Positions 17,579 through 19,883 of a stretch of 19,883 nucleotides of DNA are shown in pieces. Origin of the DNA: Candidatus Pelagibacter sp. (GTDB taxonomy: Bacteria > Pseudomonadota > Alphaproteobacteria > Pelagibacterales > Pelagibacteraceae); assembly GCA_028225715.1 (NCBI GenBank), contig JAOIXS010000016.1, positions 1 through 19,883 on the forward strand. Reading direction: 5' to 3'. The notes under the pieces are model-generated. The model saw only the letters and a list, made by a program, of their open reading frames with translations, was not told the DNA's origin and searched no databases. The position numbers and the translations under genes were made by a program. Position 1 is the first letter of the stretch; every line of letters starts with the position of its first letter.

Positions 17579-18205
17579 ATGACAGTTCCAAAATTTAAAA
17601 AATTCAAAATAGAGGCTTATAAACCGGGTAAGTCAAATATAGCAAAAATACAAAATATTATAAAATTATCAGCAAATGAGTCAGCCCTTGGTGTAAGCCC
17701 AAGAGTAAAGAAAATCTTACAGAATAAAGAATTATTAATATCGAAGTATCCGGACGGCAAAGCAAAAAACTTAAGAAAAGAAATTTCAAAGAAATTTAAG
17801 TGTGATTTTGAGAGGATAATTTGTGGTGCAGGGTCAGATGAAATTATTCAAATGATTTGTCAGTTATACTTAAAACCCTCTGATGAAGTGATTGTTCCTC
17901 AATATAGTTTTTTAATGTATAGGATATATGCACAAATAGTGGGTGCAAAAGTTGTTTTTTCTAAGGAAAAAAATTTTAAAGCTTCAATAAATGAAATTAT
18001 CAAGAAAGTAACAAGAAAAACCAAGCTTGTATTTGTTGCTAATCCTAATAACCCAACAGGAACATACTTAACTAGAGTAGAATTAATAAACTTAAGAATG
18101 AAGTTAGATAAAAATATTTTACTAGTTTTAGATGATGCATATTTTGAATATATGAAAAAAAAAGCTCTGCCAGAAAAAACGAGGATCTATTGTGGACATA
18201 AATAA
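17579..18205 (+). pseudogene. hisC: HisC-type aminotransferase, 5' half, frame broken by a gloB-derived insert
   Basis: This is the first half of a histidinol-phosphate aminotransferase-like gene that as a whole spans 17579-18704. Such PLP enzymes make histidinol phosphate and often also transaminate prephenate or phenylpyruvate, which fits the tyrA neighbour. Visible motifs are LSANES (30-35), GSDE (85-88), the substrate-loop NPNNPTGT (155-162) and DDAYFEY (185-191), whose Asp normally holds the PLP ring nitrogen. After residue 193 the frame runs into a stretch identical to gloB (KALPEKTRIYCGH) and stops at 18205. It thus lacks the PLP lysine and cannot act alone. If a single A were missing from the A9 run at 18155-18163, the frame would continue into the second half. 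Confidence 0.85.
18160..18199 (+). repeat. 40-bp gloB-derived patch inside hisC
   Basis: These 40 bases are identical to 15163-15202 read on the minus strand. The match extends left to 18152 with one mismatch (18159) and includes the ATGAAAA shared by both sites. After the mismatch at 18200, AATA again agrees. Compared with the normal HisC spacing between DDAYFEY and DYKSG, about 43 bases (18158-18200) are extra. The patch is in the same reading frame as in gloB until the stop at 18205. Confidence 0.9.
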
Positions 18206-18704
18206 AGATTATAAATCTGGTTTAGATTTATTCAAAAATAAAGATAATGTTGTTGTGATAAGAACTTTTTCAAAAATATATGGACTGGCCTCCTTAAGAG
18301 TTGGCTGGGGTCATGGGCCAAAAAAAATTATATCTGCAATGAATTTAATTAGACCTCCATTTAATGTAAATCAAGTTGCACAGATGGCAGCAATAGAAGC
18401 TTTAAAAGATAGAAAATTTATTAATAAATCTGTGAAACATAATATCACAGAAGCAAATAAAGTTAGAAATGTTTTAAAAAAACTAAAAATTTTTTCAAAT
18501 GAAGTAACAGCTAATTTTTTACTATTAAATTTTGATAAATGTAAATTTTCAGCTAATTATATTTTTAACAAACTGCAGTTAAAAGGAATTATATTAAGAT
18601 CTACAGAGGATGGATATAATATTAAAAACAAATTAAGACTAACAATTGGATCAAAAAAAGAGAATATGAGATTCATAACAACGATCAAGGCTATCTTTAA
18701 TTAA
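18192..18704 (+). pseudogene. hisC: HisC-type aminotransferase, 3' half
   Basis: This is the second half of the gene begun at 17579, shifted by one base. The frame is open from a GTG at 18192 that belongs to the gloB-derived patch; true HisC homology begins at NKDYKSG (from 18201). It carries the PLP-lysine motif FSKIYGLASLRVGWG, where the lysine that binds the cofactor is residue 28 from the GTG, and the C-terminal small domain ending in LRLTIGSKKE. Joining the halves without the patch gives about 360 residues, the normal family length. This piece lacks the N-terminal cofactor and substrate motifs. It ends two bases before tyrA, so tyrA can still be expressed by coupling if ribosomes re-enter here. 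Confidence 0.85.
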
Positions 18705-18706
18705 TT

Positions 18707-19603
18707 ATGAAAAATATTTTAATTATAGGCTGTGGTTTAATTGGTTCTTCATTATTAAGAGCAATATCTGAAAAAAAAATAGCTAAAAAAATATTTGTCT
18801 ATGAAAAATCAAAATCAAATATTTTAAAAATCAAAAAATTAAAATTACCATGTGAAATTACAAATGATTTAAAGCAAATTATCCCAAACTTAGATTTGAT
18901 AATATTTTGCACTCCACTAGGGGAATATGAAAAAATAGTTTTAAAGATAAACAAATATTTATTACCTAAAACTATCATTACAGATGTTGGATCATCTAAA
19001 GAAAAGTCTATGGACTTAATTAAAAGAAAATTGAAAGAAGGAATTTTTTGGACATCCAGTCACCCTATTGCAGGTTCAGAAGTTAGTGGCCCAGAAAATG
19101 GTGTAAAAAATTTATTCCTTAATAAATGGTGCATATTAATAAAAGAAAAAAATACCAATAGAAAACATCTTCTAATACTTTCCAAGTTCTGGAAAAAAAT
19201 TGGTTCAAAAGTTGCAATTATGGACTCAAAAAAACATGATACAGTTTTTTCTATGACAAGTCATTTGCCTCATTTAATTGCATATAATTTGGTTAAAACA
19301 GCTACAGACTTTGAAAAACGACAAAGATATGAATTAATAAAATTTAGTGCAGGTGGTTTAAGAGATTTTTCAAGAATTGCTGCATCTAATGAAATTATGT
19401 GGAGAGACATTTTTTTTAATAATCAAAAAAATATTTCAAAAGTTATTGATTTGTTTATTAAAAATTTACGTTCGTTTAAAAGAGATATTCAATCTAAAAA
19501 CAATAAGTCTATTATTAAAAAATTAGTTAATACTAAAAAGGTTAGGAGAAAAATAATTAAGTTAAAACAAGATATTAACAAGCCAGATTTTGGAAGAAAT
19601 TAG
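18707..19603 (+). CDS. tyrA: Prephenate/arogenate dehydrogenase
   Basis: TyrA oxidatively decarboxylates prephenate or arogenate toward tyrosine. The product has 298 residues, normal for a single-domain enzyme without fused chorismate mutase or ACT domain. The Rossmann motif GCGLIG is at 8-13. TDVGSSK (92-98), SHPIAGSEVSGPE (118-130), SHLPHLIAY (185-193, with family-conserved histidines) and GGLRDFSRIAAS (216-227) follow. Cofactor and substrate choice (NAD or NADP, prephenate or arogenate) cannot be decided here. It is two bases downstream of hisC, a common pairing because HisC-like enzymes supply aromatic transamination. Its stop overlaps the end of the convergent gene by four bases. Confidence 0.95.
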   Translation: MKNILIIGCGLIGSSLLRAISEKKIAKKIFVYEKSKSNILKIKKLKLPCEITNDLKQIIPNLDLIIFCTPLGEYEKIVLKINKYLLPKTIITDVGSSKEKSMDLIKRKLKEGIFWTSSHPIAGSEVSGPENGVKNLFLNKWCILIKEKNTNRKHLLILSKFWKKIGSKVAIMDSKKHDTVFSMTSHLPHLIAYNLVKTATDFEKRQRYELIKFSAGGLRDFSRIAASNEIMWRDIFFNNQKNISKVIDLFIKNLRSFKRDIQSKNNKSIIKKLVNTKKVRRKIIKLKQDINKPDFGRN

Positions 19604-19883
19604 TATTTTATAGAGGATATTTTTTTTACTATTAATTTTGCTGTTCTTTCAATTCTATTTTTTGTCTCTATTATATTCATAATCAAAACTTTCTTTTCAG
19701 GACCATATGCATGAATTAATTTTTTAGTGTTAATACAAACAGCAACATGACCTTTCCAAAAAATGATGTCACCTTTCTTAAAAACTTTACTTTCATTTTT
19801 TTTTTTCGAATATTTTATTTGGTCTTTTGTGTCTCTTGGGTAAAATTTATTATTATAGTAAAAAAATAATTGTAAAATAGCAG
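19600..19883 (-). CDS. NlpC/P60-type cell-wall hydrolase, C-terminal part
   Basis: An open minus-strand frame enters from the right edge and stops at 19600; 93 whole codons are visible. Shortly after the edge come FYPRDTKDQ, then KGDIIFWKGHVAVCINTKK and LIHAYG. These match the NlpC/P60 cysteine peptidase core, where GDLVFW-GHVGI and a LIHA strand follow the catalytic-cysteine helix. The histidine of GHVAV is the expected catalytic one. The catalytic cysteine (usually DCSGL) should lie just outside the window. Such enzymes cut peptide stems of peptidoglycan. It overlaps the stop of tyrA by four bases (tail to tail). Confidence 0.82.
   Translation of the reverse strand, partial: AILQLFFYYNNKFYPRDTKDQIKYSKKKNESKVFKKGDIIFWKGHVAVCINTKKLIHAYGPEKKVLIMNIIETKNRIERTAKLIVKKISSIKY

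Noticed and set aside
15163..18199. The 40-bp inverted pair as ends of a mobile element
   Set aside because: One copy is ordinary gloB coding sequence, the DNA between holds core genes only (metW, metX), and there is no transposase or target duplication.

Overview
The window looks like a piece of a streamlined marine alphaproteobacterium, most likely Pelagibacterales (SAR11). The DNA is very AT-rich, intergenic gaps are often 0-3 nt or overlaps, and the gene clusters are typical of alphaproteobacteria: an F1-only atpHAGDC operon, the run rplU-rpmA-obgE-proB-proA-nadD-rsfS-ctpA-rppH, and metX-metW behind a SAM-II riboswitch. The assignment rests on gene order, composition and protein motifs, not on a database search. 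No tRNA, rRNA, CRISPR array or insertion sequence was seen, and no stretch above 300 nt lacks a gene.

Layout from left to right. (1) 1-1270, plus strand: three small unrecognised genes, the first cut by the left edge. The first two share a C-terminal domain of about 50 residues with two cysteines spaced C-x19-C. The third follows one base behind the second. This is the accessory part of the window. (2) 1503-3458: priA, the replication-restart helicase. (3) 3569-8354: atpH-atpA-atpG-atpD-atpC, the F1 sector of ATP synthase, with a TTG start on atpH. (4) 8347-14884, minus strand: nine tightly packed genes read from a good sigma70-type promoter in front of rplU. They cover ribosomal proteins L21 and L27, the ribosome-assembly GTPase Obg, proline synthesis (ProB, ProA), NAD synthesis (NadD), ribosome silencing (RsfS), a periplasmic C-terminal protease and the RNA pyrophosphohydrolase RppH. 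(5) 14950-17387, minus strand: metX-metW-gloB (methionine synthesis plus glyoxalase II). Its leader begins with a SAM-II riboswitch followed at once by a U8 tract. (6) 17579-19603, plus strand: hisC and tyrA. (7) 19600-19883, minus strand: the 3' end of an NlpC/P60-type gene that runs off the right edge.

The most unusual object is in hisC. Between its DDAYFEY motif and its PLP-lysine motif lies a 40-bp stretch (18160-18199) identical to part of gloB (15163-15202, opposite strand). HisC otherwise aligns well on both sides. The patch puts the two halves out of frame, so the gene as read is split. Deleting a single A from the adjacent A9 run would reopen one long frame with a 14-residue insertion. 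The event is therefore a real template-switch mutation with gene loss, a tolerated in-frame insertion with a miscounted homopolymer, or an amplification or assembly artefact. The other main points of interest are the small C-x19-C protein family at the left edge and the riboswitch with U-tract layout.
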